From positions 62,001 to 126,000 of the forward strand of contig SVNP01000004.1 in the NCBI GenBank assembly GCA_015066805.1: a stretch of DNA of 64,000 bases. Direction: 5' to 3'. The stretch comes from Ruminococcus sp. Lineage in GTDB: Bacteria; Bacillota; Clostridia; Oscillospirales; Ruminococcaceae. The position numbers and the translations under genes are program-made. Below the pieces are notes generated by a model. The model did no database searches. It was not told the DNA's origin and was given only the letters and a program-made list of their open reading frames with translations. Positions 21,001-29,867 of the stretch are shown here, one piece after another (position 1 is the first letter of the stretch; each line of letters opens with the position of its first letter).

Positions 21001-21040
21001 CCAAAGCAAGCAGTGCCGAAAGAATACGGTTGTGTTTCAT
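18008..21040 (-). CDS. Secreted multimodular enzyme: GH43 (arabinanase/arabinofuranosidase-like) + ricin/CBM13-like + dockerin + CE1-like esterase
   Basis: Signal peptide; ASVHDPSIVKLQDGGYYIIGSH; RICIN-like QNINSDLYINASS...; dockerin GDVNADGKCSVADAVELQ / ADMDSNGKLNAIDLTLLKR; esterase GGSMGGRESLFIG. Confidence 0.88.
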   Translation of the reverse strand: MKHNRILSALLALGMAFGGVSALPEQMAAAGNFTRASVHDPSIVKLQDGGYYIIGSHLGAARSSDLMNWQSAANSNLGSTNTTFFKNIYADLSIPEKWSNTTNGYNLAGNMWAPDIIYNPAMGKYCMYLSVNGQVWNSSVVLCTADHIDGPYTYQGSIVYSGFTNNAVNNVNDTDVPRVLGQNPDIGRYLTNGSWNAAYGTNAIDPAVFYDENGQLHMVYGSWFGGLYMLELDEKTGLRDYSVTYETRANVSDAYMGLKVAGGNYVSGEGPYIEYMKAPGAEKGYYYLFVSYGFFNSNGGYNMRVFRSENPQGPYVDQNGNSAIFPRGGDNIGGNVGERLMSNYQWGCNDRPFKAQGHNSALMDDDGKLYVVYHTKFDDPYGFHEVRTHQLIMNEDGWITAAPYEYAGETLSETGHGMEAVVGEYDFIFHTLNQRFENEKSADVEKPKTISLNADGTVSGAANGTWMMRSGSPYMSITYGGVTYKGAFLVQADESAAMTQRMTFTATGNNTCIWGSKKAAYDRAADVVDLTPLENGTYTIQNINSDLYINASSAINGGSAEQNLAKQVWEIRQTDDGWYTICNAEGKALTVANGSGENGADILLADAGGDLSQKFRIVKEGNDTYALLTAASGCKGCADVYNISTEAGANICQWEYWGGDGQKFIITPAEPTIGDVNADGKCSVADAVELQRYLLVLTKTLPNAKAADMDSNGKLNAIDLTLLKRHLMQNGSDRKFASAAELMNEVRSVLVHQEPGYSTAENAGVQYGTYEHKTIYSEVCKRNKSFNVLLPAGYSSEKKYPVLYVLHGYGGDEYTMTEMGDASLRIRYIVGNAIAAGDAEEMIVVFPDVYASATQDKCSGMDDANNAAYDNFINLLVKEIMPYMEQNYSILTGPENTAITGGSMGGRESLFIGFSRPDLFGYVGAMCPAPGVAPGLIAANQFRFGDAKPYLLMITAGSDDNVVYQTPAGYHDLLVQNGVDHVWHYVQGGDHVGRSIRPHMYTFVQYIFKA

Positions 21041-21124
21041 GTCTATACCTCCTAAGTGATTTGGTTTACCTTGATTATATCAGGAAATATACCCTGTTAC
21101 AATGAAAGAAACGCTCATAATAAT

Positions 21125-21182
21125 TGCAGATTGCGTAATTTTTTCTGCACCAAAACTGCATTTTTTTGCACCAAATGGTTAT
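21125..21182. promoter_or_regulatory. Candidate operator region (21-bp spaced direct repeats plus TGCAGATT)
   Basis: TTTTCTGCACCAAAA and TTTTTTGCACCAAAT, copies 21 bp apart; TGCAGATTG at 21125. Confidence 0.45.
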
Positions 21183-21260
21183 TGCGGTATATCTGCAAAG
21201 CCTGTATAATAACAGTATGGTATGCCGTCGGCAGCCAATATGAAAAAGGGAGAGTATGTT

Positions 21261-23993
21261 ATGAAACGATGGATCGCAGGTTCACTGGCCTGTCTGATGC
21301 TTACGGTCTGTACGGTATCGGAGATGCCGCAGACCTATGCGCAGGAGCAGACAGCCGTGTATGCACTTGCCCAAACCAAAGCATTGTCCAATCCTATCCT
21401 CAGTCGGAACGTTCCGGCCTACACCAACAGCGGCACAGCCTCCTCCGGCAATGATGCCCATTACTATACCGCATGGCAGGCATCGGCACCGGCATTTCTT
21501 GCCTATGATCTTTCCGGTGTAGAGCAATCCAAGCGCAAGCAGGTCATTGCCGTATGGTACAACGACAGTACCTATGACAACATCGGTGCCTATGTCAACA
21601 AGGGAGAAGAACCGGTTGATTATGTCATCGAAGTCAACCGTGCGGCAGGTGGCTCCTGTCCCAATGATGGCTGGGAAACCGCAGTGACCGTATCCGGCAA
21701 CGGCCTCAGTTCCCGTCAGCATCTTGTGGATATGCAGGGCTATAACTGGATCCGTCTGCGTGTCCTCAATGCAAAAGATGGTAAGATCAAGCTGAATTTT
21801 GATGTGCATAATGCCTCCGATGGCGTATATGACAGTTGGATCTTCTTTGGCGATTCCATTACCGCAGGTGGTATGGGCAATAGCTGGGGAACCTCTTTTG
21901 CATCCTATGTCAATCAGTTGGATGGGGATTTTTATCCCGTGGCACAAAACGGCGGTATCGGCGGTATTGCCAGTATGCACGGCAAAGCTGCCATTGATGG
22001 CTGGCTGCAGGATAGTCCCGTAAAGTATGTAAGCATTGCATACGGCACCAACGATTGCTGGGGCAATCCCAACAATGCAGATGCGTATTATTCCAATACC
22101 AAGTACATGATAGATGCGGTGCTGAAGGCAGGAAAAGTACCTGTTCTGCCGACCATTCCGTGGGCTTCCAACGGGGATGTGGGCAATAATGTGGGCTACT
22201 ACAATGCAAAGATCAGGCAGCTTTATAACGAATACGGCGACAAGCTCATTCACGGCCCGGATTTTGAAAGCATCTTCAAACAGAACCCCGGTTATCTCAG
22301 CGCAGATGGCGTCCATCCCAGCTCCGAAGGCTATGAAGCCATGCGGAAGATCTGGGCAGAAACCATGTACGAAGCGGTGTACAAAAAGCTGGCAGAATCC
22401 ACTGCTCCCACATCTGCCAAGGGTGATGTGGACAACGACGGCAAAGTAACCGTATCCGATGCCCGTCTGCTGCAGCAATATCTGGTGGGCAAGGCCGCCA
22501 TAGATGTGGAACAGTCCATCCGTGCGGATCTGAACAGCGATATGGTGGTCAACGCCATTGATCTGACCCTGTTGAAGCGTGAGATCATGCAGGCAGCCCA
22601 GGCACCGCAGGAGCAGTACACTGCCGTTTACGAAGCGGAAAATGCAGCCATCCATGGCAGCAATACCGTGCAGAATGACAATTCCGCATCGGGCGGAAAA
22701 GCAGTGGGTAATTTCGGTGACAGCAGTGATGCGGTAACCTTTACCGTTACCGTTCCCGCCGATGGCTGTTATCTGCTGAAGCTTACTGCCAAAGGCATCG
22801 GCGGCGAAAAGGAAAACAATGTCTATGCCGATGGTCAGCATGTGGGTACCTTCAAAAGCAGCGGCAACGGATATACCGACGGCACACTGAAAGGCGTGCT
22901 GCTGACCGCAGGCACCCACGAGATCCGTGTAACACCTGCATGGGGCTGGATTCTGCTGGATAAGCTGACCGTGGAAACCGACGCAGGTATTACAGCCGAT
23001 GTGTACAATGTATCCAAGCAGCTTATCAATCCCAATGCCGATGCCGCAGCCAACAAGCTGTTTTCCTACCTGTGTGACAGCTACGGTAAATACACCCTTT
23101 CGGGTCAGGTCTGCAACGATGGCATGGCAGGCGATGAGTTCAAATCGGTGTATGAGGTCACAGGCAAATACCCCGCCATCTGCGGTCTGGATTTCATGGA
23201 TTATACACCCTGCCGTCAGGCAAACGGCGCACGCTCCAATGCAGTGGAAACCGCCCTTACCTTCCATGAGCAGGGTGGTATCGTAACCTTCTGCTGGCAT
23301 TGGAATGCCCCTGATCGTTACCTGAAATCCGGCAATGATGATAACGGCAATCCTCGTTGGTGGAGCGGCTTCTCCACCTCTAACGTCACCTTTGATATTG
23401 ATGCGGTCATGAACGGCAGAGATCCCGAAGGCAAAGCCCTGATTGATGCAGATATTCAGGCCATTGCAAAGCTCATCAATCAAATGGGAGATGCAGGCGT
23501 GCCCATTCTCTGGCGGCCCCTGCATGAGGCCTCCGGCGGCTGGTTCTGGTGGGGTGCCAAGGGTGCTGAGCCCTACAAGCAGTTCTGGAGATATCTCTAC
23601 GACCAGTTCACCAATGTCTATGGCTGCAATAACCTGATCTGGGTCTGGAACGGTCAGGCTGCCGATTGGTATCCCGGCGATGAATATGTGGATATCATCG
23701 GTGAGGATATCTACGCAGGCGAACGTGCATACGGCGCACAAAATGCCAAGTTTGCAGAGCTGCTGGAGTATTCGCAGACCAACAAAATGATCGCCCTGAC
23801 AGAAAACGGTACCGTTTTTGATATCGACCAGGTAGTTGCCACCAATGCAAGATGGTCTTGGTTTGGTACATGGTGCGGCGGATTTGTCACAGAAAACGGC
23901 CATTATACCGAACGCTACACAGAAGCGGACATTCTGCGGAAGGCATATCTCAGTGAGTATGTGATCACACTGGATGAACTGCCCGATTGGTGA
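21261..23993 (+). CDS. Secreted multimodular enzyme: SGNH esterase + dockerin + CBM35-like + GH26
   Basis: Signal peptide; FFGDSITAGGM and DGVHPSSEG (SGNH); dockerin GDVDNDGKVTVSDARLLQ / ADLNSDMVVNAIDLTLLKR; GH26 VPILWRPLHEASGGWFWWG, ALTENGT. Confidence 0.9.
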   Translation: MKRWIAGSLACLMLTVCTVSEMPQTYAQEQTAVYALAQTKALSNPILSRNVPAYTNSGTASSGNDAHYYTAWQASAPAFLAYDLSGVEQSKRKQVIAVWYNDSTYDNIGAYVNKGEEPVDYVIEVNRAAGGSCPNDGWETAVTVSGNGLSSRQHLVDMQGYNWIRLRVLNAKDGKIKLNFDVHNASDGVYDSWIFFGDSITAGGMGNSWGTSFASYVNQLDGDFYPVAQNGGIGGIASMHGKAAIDGWLQDSPVKYVSIAYGTNDCWGNPNNADAYYSNTKYMIDAVLKAGKVPVLPTIPWASNGDVGNNVGYYNAKIRQLYNEYGDKLIHGPDFESIFKQNPGYLSADGVHPSSEGYEAMRKIWAETMYEAVYKKLAESTAPTSAKGDVDNDGKVTVSDARLLQQYLVGKAAIDVEQSIRADLNSDMVVNAIDLTLLKREIMQAAQAPQEQYTAVYEAENAAIHGSNTVQNDNSASGGKAVGNFGDSSDAVTFTVTVPADGCYLLKLTAKGIGGEKENNVYADGQHVGTFKSSGNGYTDGTLKGVLLTAGTHEIRVTPAWGWILLDKLTVETDAGITADVYNVSKQLINPNADAAANKLFSYLCDSYGKYTLSGQVCNDGMAGDEFKSVYEVTGKYPAICGLDFMDYTPCRQANGARSNAVETALTFHEQGGIVTFCWHWNAPDRYLKSGNDDNGNPRWWSGFSTSNVTFDIDAVMNGRDPEGKALIDADIQAIAKLINQMGDAGVPILWRPLHEASGGWFWWGAKGAEPYKQFWRYLYDQFTNVYGCNNLIWVWNGQAADWYPGDEYVDIIGEDIYAGERAYGAQNAKFAELLEYSQTNKMIALTENGTVFDIDQVVATNARWSWFGTWCGGFVTENGHYTERYTEADILRKAYLSEYVITLDELPDW

Positions 23994-24012
23994 TCTGCAT
24001 TTTGAATGCAAC

Positions 24013-24057
24013 GAAAAACGGTCTTGGAAGTGTGTGCTTCCAAGACCGTTTTATTTG
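24013..24057. terminator. Bidirectional intrinsic terminator between convergent genes
   Basis: AAAAACGGTCTTGGAAG-TGTGTG-CTTCCAAGACCGTTTTATTT. Confidence 0.85.
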
Positions 24058-24062
24058 TGGAG

Positions 24063-26204
24063 TCAGCAATGTCGTTCTCTGTATTGTGCAGGGGAGCAGC
24101 CCATGCTCTGCTTAAATTGTCTGGCAAAGTATTTTTCATCGGAGTAGCCGCATTGCAGTGCAACCGCATAAATACTCATGGCAGTGGTGCAAAGCAGATA
24201 TCCCGCCCGCATGGTTTTTGCGTAGATCTGATCCTGCAAAAAGCTGACACCAAAGCATTTTTTATAAGCAGCACGGAAGTATCCTTCGCTGATGCACAGC
24301 AGCTTGCCTGCATCAGCCGCAGAAGGGGTTTTCTGCGGTGATTTATAAATGTCGCTGCGTAAAGCCAGCAATGCACGGTAGTGGGGGAGCTGTTTCCTCT
24401 GCAAAAAACGCCGCAATGCTTCTTCAGCGGAAGGCTGTATACTTTGGCTCAGAGTATCCACAGCCTCTCCGGAGGCTTTGCCCTTGTATGCGCCAAAGGT
24501 AAGGAATACCTGTGTTTCATCGTAGTGTGCCGCAATTGCATGGTGCAGCATGATCTTCAGCTTTTCGGCCATCAACGTGCTGTGTTCCGCCTTGCATAAA
24601 ACCATAAACAGATCATCCGTACTACGGCAGCAGATGCCATGTTGCTCCGTCGCCTGTTTGATAGCCCTTGCCGTCGCCGAAAGAATATCGCTGCGGTAAT
24701 TCTCTCCGTAGATGTATGCGCCCTCTGTGGGGAAGGTAAGCTGTATGGCAAAAAGGCTGCAATCCTCTGTCATTTCCGTTCCTGTGGCATCTGCGATCCT
24801 GCGGAATTCCCCCATCTGATAAAATCCCGTCAGTGAATCATACAAAGAGGAAACCCTGCGGCATTGGGTGAGGTAGTGGATATCGTTTTTCATCCGCAGG
24901 AATTCCAAGGTATTGGCAACCGTCTTGTTCCAATCCCGAAAGCTGAGATCATAGCACTTTGGGTAACGGTAAGCCAGTGCCGTATATCCGAATAACCGCA
25001 TCTGAAAACACAAAGGGCTGAAATAATACACCATGGCGTATTCCCGTTCTTCCCAAAGGGCAGGCAGCAGCGCAGAGCCCTCAAAATACCGTGGCTGATC
25101 GCTGTAAGCATTGCCGATGCTGCAGCAAAGAAAGGTATCTCCCACGTATTCGGCACTGTTCCAAGCCTTATCCAGACAAAGATATAATCCCTCCGCATCA
25201 TGGAGCAAATAAGCGTATTCCTGCAATACCGCCTGATATTCCGCCAGCGTGCGGCAAAGGGTCAGCCGATTGGCAAACTGTGCCGCCGAGTTCATTGCCG
25301 CATGATATTGTCCGATGCGTGCCATGCGGATTTCCTCATTGAATTGTAAGCTGTTCACACCGCAGCAGCAGGTGTTGCCGCAGATCAGCAGATCATCTGC
25401 CGCAGGCAGCGGAACTTCCGCCCCAAGCAGATATGCGGCAGCCTGTGCCCCCAGATACTGTCGGTTGCGCCGATACGTTGTCAGAATCGGGTAGTGGTAG
25501 ATCCTTCCCTCGGTGTAATCGTAGCCGGTAACAGTTACCTGCTGCGGAATAGCGATCCCCCCCGCTGTCAAAGCATCGCACAGACCATATGCCATGTAGT
25601 CATTGGTGCAGATGACCGCCTGTGGCAAGGGCTGCTCTCCCCGCAGATAGCGTTCTGCCAGTGCTTCTCCCGCATCGTTCCAGAAATTTCCGTAGTGTAC
25701 ACAGCTTTCATCAAAGGGCAGCCCATGAGTGGCAAAAGCCTTTTTGCAGCCTTCCACCCGCCTGTGAGAGACGGGCATATGGGCAGCACCGGTCAGAATA
25801 TCCATACGGGTCAGTCCGTGTACGGTAATCAGGTGTTCGGTGATCTGTTCCATAGCTGCCGTATCCTGTGAGAGAATGCTGTGAAACCCCTCGATCTCGC
25901 CGTCAATGACCACCGCAGGGAGACCGGCTTTCCGAATTCGATCGCAGACATCCTCCAGTGTGGATAAAGAAAGAAACGCCTCTGCCGTAATAATCACTCC
26001 ATGGAATTGCTGTGGCTGAAAAAAATCGTAAATATGGTTTTCGTAGTTCAGCAGCGCATCACTGACCCAGTGGTTGTATACATTGGAAAACACCGCAACA
26101 TCCGCATCCATAGAGAGTGCAGCAGCGGAGATCCCCGTCAGGATGTGTTTTTGTTCGCTCTCATCGGCACGGGCCGTAATGACGGCAATGCGTTTTCTCG
26201 GCAT
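24063..26204 (-). CDS. Transcriptional regulator: LacI-type PBP1 sensor + degenerate GGDEF-like domain + AraC HTH
   Basis: MPRKRIAVITARADESEQKHILTGISAAAL...; YDSLTGFYQMGEFRRI...CRSTDDLFMVL (GGDEF remnant); C-terminal YAVALQCGYSDEKYFARQFKQSMGCSPAQYRERHC. Confidence 0.85.
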   Translation of the reverse strand: MPRKRIAVITARADESEQKHILTGISAAALSMDADVAVFSNVYNHWVSDALLNYENHIYDFFQPQQFHGVIITAEAFLSLSTLEDVCDRIRKAGLPAVVIDGEIEGFHSILSQDTAAMEQITEHLITVHGLTRMDILTGAAHMPVSHRRVEGCKKAFATHGLPFDESCVHYGNFWNDAGEALAERYLRGEQPLPQAVICTNDYMAYGLCDALTAGGIAIPQQVTVTGYDYTEGRIYHYPILTTYRRNRQYLGAQAAAYLLGAEVPLPAADDLLICGNTCCCGVNSLQFNEEIRMARIGQYHAAMNSAAQFANRLTLCRTLAEYQAVLQEYAYLLHDAEGLYLCLDKAWNSAEYVGDTFLCCSIGNAYSDQPRYFEGSALLPALWEEREYAMVYYFSPLCFQMRLFGYTALAYRYPKCYDLSFRDWNKTVANTLEFLRMKNDIHYLTQCRRVSSLYDSLTGFYQMGEFRRIADATGTEMTEDCSLFAIQLTFPTEGAYIYGENYRSDILSATARAIKQATEQHGICCRSTDDLFMVLCKAEHSTLMAEKLKIMLHHAIAAHYDETQVFLTFGAYKGKASGEAVDTLSQSIQPSAEEALRRFLQRKQLPHYRALLALRSDIYKSPQKTPSAADAGKLLCISEGYFRAAYKKCFGVSFLQDQIYAKTMRAGYLLCTTAMSIYAVALQCGYSDEKYFARQFKQSMGCSPAQYRERHC

Positions 26205-26371
26205 ACAGTACCGCCCCCTTCCTGAGAAGTATTATACCTTGTTCCAAAGGCAATGTCAATACAAAAAGTGCAGATTATGCAGATTAGGTGGATAAACCGA
26301 ATGTATTAGCTTGACTTCAGTGACATGGCTTTGTATAATAAAAGCAACAAATCCATTTGAGGTGAACCGTT

Positions 26372-27796
26372 ATGCCGCAGCTTCAACCCTATGCACATAC
26401 CTATAAACCGGAAACCTGTGCCAATCCCATATCTCCCAACGTATTCTGTGCCGATCCCACAAGCGTGGAATACGAAGGCCGCTTGTATGTATTCGGCACC
26501 AATGATCATCAGCAGTATGCCGCCGTGGGTGATGAGGGCAAAAATACCTACGAGCATATTCGTTCTCTGGTGATATTTTCCACCAATGATATGCGCAACT
26601 GGGAGTATCACGGCATCATAGATGTTGCCCGTATTGCCCCATGGATCATCAATGCGTGGGCACCTTCCGTCATATCCCGTGTGGAAGATGACGGCCTGAC
26701 ACATTTTTATCTGTATTTTTCCAACAACGGCTGCGGCGTAGGCGTGCTGACAGCAACCCACCCCCTGGGCCCATGGGGAGATCCCTTGGGCAGACCCCTG
26801 ATCTATCAGAATATGCCGGGCTTGGAGAATTGTCCTTCACCCTTTGATCCCGGTGCCTGTATAGATGAAAACGGCACAGGCTGGCTGAGCTTTGGAGGCG
26901 GCTCCGATGAAAACGGAGTCGGTGTGTATTCTAAGGTACCCAAGATCGTAAAGCTGGGCAAGGATCTGTTATCCTTTGACAGTCCCTTTGTATCCATAAC
27001 AGCCCCCTACTTTTTTGAAGCCGGTGAGCTGAATGTGATTGACGGCAGGTTTTTCTATTCATACAGCAGTGACTGGCAGCCCAGAACCGCATGGGATCGT
27101 GCCGATCTGCCGGCACCGCCCATGTGCAGCATGGGATATATGACCACCCAAACCCCTCTGGATGGAGAAAGCTGGAGCTTTCGGGGCGGTTTCTTCCTCA
27201 ATGCTGGGGATTCCGGCATGGATTGGTGCAACAATCATACCCATATAACAGAGTATTGCGGCAGGAAATATATTCTGCATCATACCATGCATATACAGGA
27301 GCGTATGCAGACCAAGGGCGGCTTCCGTTGTATGTGCGTGGATGACCTGCCCTATACTGCCGAAGGTTTTCCGCTTGCCAAAGCCACCCGTCAGGGCGTG
27401 GAGCAGCTCAGACCGCTGAATCCTTTTGTATGTCATAGCGGTGCGGAAATGTGTACCTGTGCACAAATGGGCTATGAGGAAATCTCCCAAGGAAAAACCG
27501 CCGTAAAATCGTTGGTAAGCGGTGCGTGGACCTTTCTCAGTGCCGTAGATTGGAACCAGGGCGCACAAAGCATCTCTGTCAAAGTCAAAGGCAAGGGGCG
27601 TATAGAAATACGAGCAGATCATATGCGTGCCGAGCCCATTGTCCGACTGACCGTGGAAACCGAAGCGAATGCGTGGGCGACTCTTACCGCAGAGCTGCCG
27701 CCGCAGCTTACAGGCATCCATGATCTGTATTTTGTGTTTTCCGAAGCGAACATCTGTCTGCAAGCATGGCAGGCAAAGGGAAAGGATGACCAATGA
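26372..27796 (+). CDS. GH43 family glycoside hydrolase without signal peptide (predicted intracellular)
   Basis: ANPISPNVFCADPTSVEYEGRLYVFGTNDH..., WAPSVISRVEDDGLTHFYLYFSNNG; no N-terminal hydrophobic segment. Confidence 0.87.
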   Translation: MPQLQPYAHTYKPETCANPISPNVFCADPTSVEYEGRLYVFGTNDHQQYAAVGDEGKNTYEHIRSLVIFSTNDMRNWEYHGIIDVARIAPWIINAWAPSVISRVEDDGLTHFYLYFSNNGCGVGVLTATHPLGPWGDPLGRPLIYQNMPGLENCPSPFDPGACIDENGTGWLSFGGGSDENGVGVYSKVPKIVKLGKDLLSFDSPFVSITAPYFFEAGELNVIDGRFFYSYSSDWQPRTAWDRADLPAPPMCSMGYMTTQTPLDGESWSFRGGFFLNAGDSGMDWCNNHTHITEYCGRKYILHHTMHIQERMQTKGGFRCMCVDDLPYTAEGFPLAKATRQGVEQLRPLNPFVCHSGAEMCTCAQMGYEEISQGKTAVKSLVSGAWTFLSAVDWNQGAQSISVKVKGKGRIEIRADHMRAEPIVRLTVETEANAWATLTAELPPQLTGIHDLYFVFSEANICLQAWQAKGKDDQ

Positions 27797-29850
27797 TGAA
27801 AAAGCAATGGCACAAGGCGGCAGCGATGCTGTGTGCAGCCCCGTTGATTCTGCATACAGCCTGCGGAGAGGAACCTTCGGAAAAGACCATGGTTCCAAGC
27901 CTGGATCTGGGTATTACTGTCGGTCAGGTCAGCAGCAATGTGTATAAGACCATCCGTAATGCCAATCCCATATCCCCCAATATATTCTGTGCCGATCCCA
28001 CAGCCGTGGAATATGAAGGCAGATTGTACGTTTACGGTACCAATGATACACAGCAGGCAGAACAGGATACCACCAATGACTATGATCAGATCCGATCCTT
28101 GGTAGTATTTTCCACAGATGATATGGTAAACTGGGTCTATCACGGCAGAATTGAAACAGGCGAGATTGCCCCCTGGATTCAGAATTCATGGGCACCCTCC
28201 ATTGTATCCCGCAAAGAAAAAGACGGCAAAACTCATTTTTATCTGTATTTTTCCAATAACGGCAATGGCGTAGGTGTAATCACCGCAACCCATCCTCTTG
28301 GCCCGTGGAGCGATCCGCTGGGGGAACCGTTGATCTACCAGAATATGGAGGGTCTGCAAAACTGTCCCGCACCCTTTGATCCGGGCGTGTGTATTGACGA
28401 AAACGGTACCGGTTGGCTGAGCTTTGGCGGTGGTGTCAGTGCATCAGGGAATCAAGTGCATACCAAAGTACCCAAGGTAGTAAAGCTGGGTGAAGATATG
28501 CTCTCTTTTGAAAGCGAATTTGTTTCCATTGATGCCCCCTATTTCTTTGAAGCCAGTGAGCTGAATTATATTGACGGTACCTATTACTATACTTACAGTA
28601 CCGATTGGCAGCAGCGTGGTATCGGCTGGGATTATCCGGGCATGGATGCCCCCCCTACCTGCAGCATGGCGTATCTGACCACCAAAACGCCTCTGGATAG
28701 CGAAAGCTGGGAATATCAGGGTGCTTATTTCTACAATTCCGGCCAGAATGCAGAGGGTGAATCCGGCCTGCGATGGGGCAATAATCATACCCATTTCTGT
28801 GAATATCAGGGCACCAATTATATTCTGCATCATACGCTGCTGCTGGAGGAGCTGCAAGGCGGTACCGCAGGCTTCCGCAGCCTGATGGCAGATTATCTTC
28901 CCATGAACAGCCGGACAGGGGAGATCCCCCTGACTGCCGCATCCCGAAAAGGCGTAGCGCAGATCAAGCTTCTTGATCCATATTGTGAAAACAGCGGAGC
29001 CACCATGTTTACCGCAGCGGATATAGGCTATTCGGAAGGCGGAAATCCTGCCGCCAAAAGTCTGCACAACGGCGCATGGATGATGGTAAAGGGTGTGGAT
29101 CTGGGCTATGGTGCATCGGAGTTTCAGGCACAGGTCAAAGGCAAGGGCAGAGTAGAAGTCCGTCTGGATGATCTTTCCAATGCAGCAGCCGCCTATGTGG
29201 AATTTGATTGCGAGGAGCCCACATGGGTACGCAGCTCTGCATTTGCGTCATTCAGCGGCAGAAATCATGATGTTTATCTGGTATTTTCCTCTGCCGATCT
29301 TGAACTGCAAGCATGGCAGTTTATCAAGGGGGAAGAAACACAACGGCCGGAAGAACCCATTCATTCCACAGAGGAAGCATATGCCACACTGGTGATCTCC
29401 GGTCAAGCGGAAAATCCCGGCCCCAGTCATGCTGCTGTGCTGGAGCTGACAACCCCGGGAGAGTATTCTGTGCGTTCCTCGTCCTTTGATCCTGCCAGTG
29501 ATGTGCTGAATCTGGGCTTTCTGGATCCCGATCCGGAAGCAGATTATAAGGTGTATGTCAAATCCTTGGGGTTAGAAACAGCCAATGGCATAGTGGAGAT
29601 CCCCGTAGGAAAAGAACTGGATCCCAAAAGCCCTGCCACCAATGCCCTTGCCAACGGCTGGGGCGGTGCAGCCATCGGTACAGTGATATACGGTACCGCA
29701 GAAACAGGCATCGTAGCCGCAGAAACAGAAATCGAATGGATCGGCTACCGTATGGCGTTGATGGTCGATGGCACAGAGGTGCCCTATACATCCATCACCT
29801 ACAACATTACCGTCAGCGGCACTGTGCTGAAGGAAAATGAAACAAAATAA
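27793..29850 (+). CDS. GH43 family glycoside hydrolase, exported form, with C-terminal extension
   Basis: MMKKQWHKAAAMLCAAPLILHTACGEE signal-like N-terminus; strong similarity to the preceding GH43; starts 4 bp inside it. Confidence 0.87.
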   Translation: MMKKQWHKAAAMLCAAPLILHTACGEEPSEKTMVPSLDLGITVGQVSSNVYKTIRNANPISPNIFCADPTAVEYEGRLYVYGTNDTQQAEQDTTNDYDQIRSLVVFSTDDMVNWVYHGRIETGEIAPWIQNSWAPSIVSRKEKDGKTHFYLYFSNNGNGVGVITATHPLGPWSDPLGEPLIYQNMEGLQNCPAPFDPGVCIDENGTGWLSFGGGVSASGNQVHTKVPKVVKLGEDMLSFESEFVSIDAPYFFEASELNYIDGTYYYTYSTDWQQRGIGWDYPGMDAPPTCSMAYLTTKTPLDSESWEYQGAYFYNSGQNAEGESGLRWGNNHTHFCEYQGTNYILHHTLLLEELQGGTAGFRSLMADYLPMNSRTGEIPLTAASRKGVAQIKLLDPYCENSGATMFTAADIGYSEGGNPAAKSLHNGAWMMVKGVDLGYGASEFQAQVKGKGRVEVRLDDLSNAAAAYVEFDCEEPTWVRSSAFASFSGRNHDVYLVFSSADLELQAWQFIKGEETQRPEEPIHSTEEAYATLVISGQAENPGPSHAAVLELTTPGEYSVRSSSFDPASDVLNLGFLDPDPEADYKVYVKSLGLETANGIVEIPVGKELDPKSPATNALANGWGGAAIGTVIYGTAETGIVAAETEIEWIGYRMALMVDGTEVPYTSITYNITVSGTVLKENETK

Positions 29851-29867
29851 CAGAGGGGTATGAAAGA

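Noticed and set aside
17993-21055. 1020-aa plus-strand ORF
   Set aside because: Antisense shadow of the GH43-dockerin-esterase gene; the minus-strand product has a signal peptide and clear modules.
21282-24011. 909-aa minus-strand ORF
   Set aside because: Antisense shadow of the SGNH-dockerin-GH26 gene.
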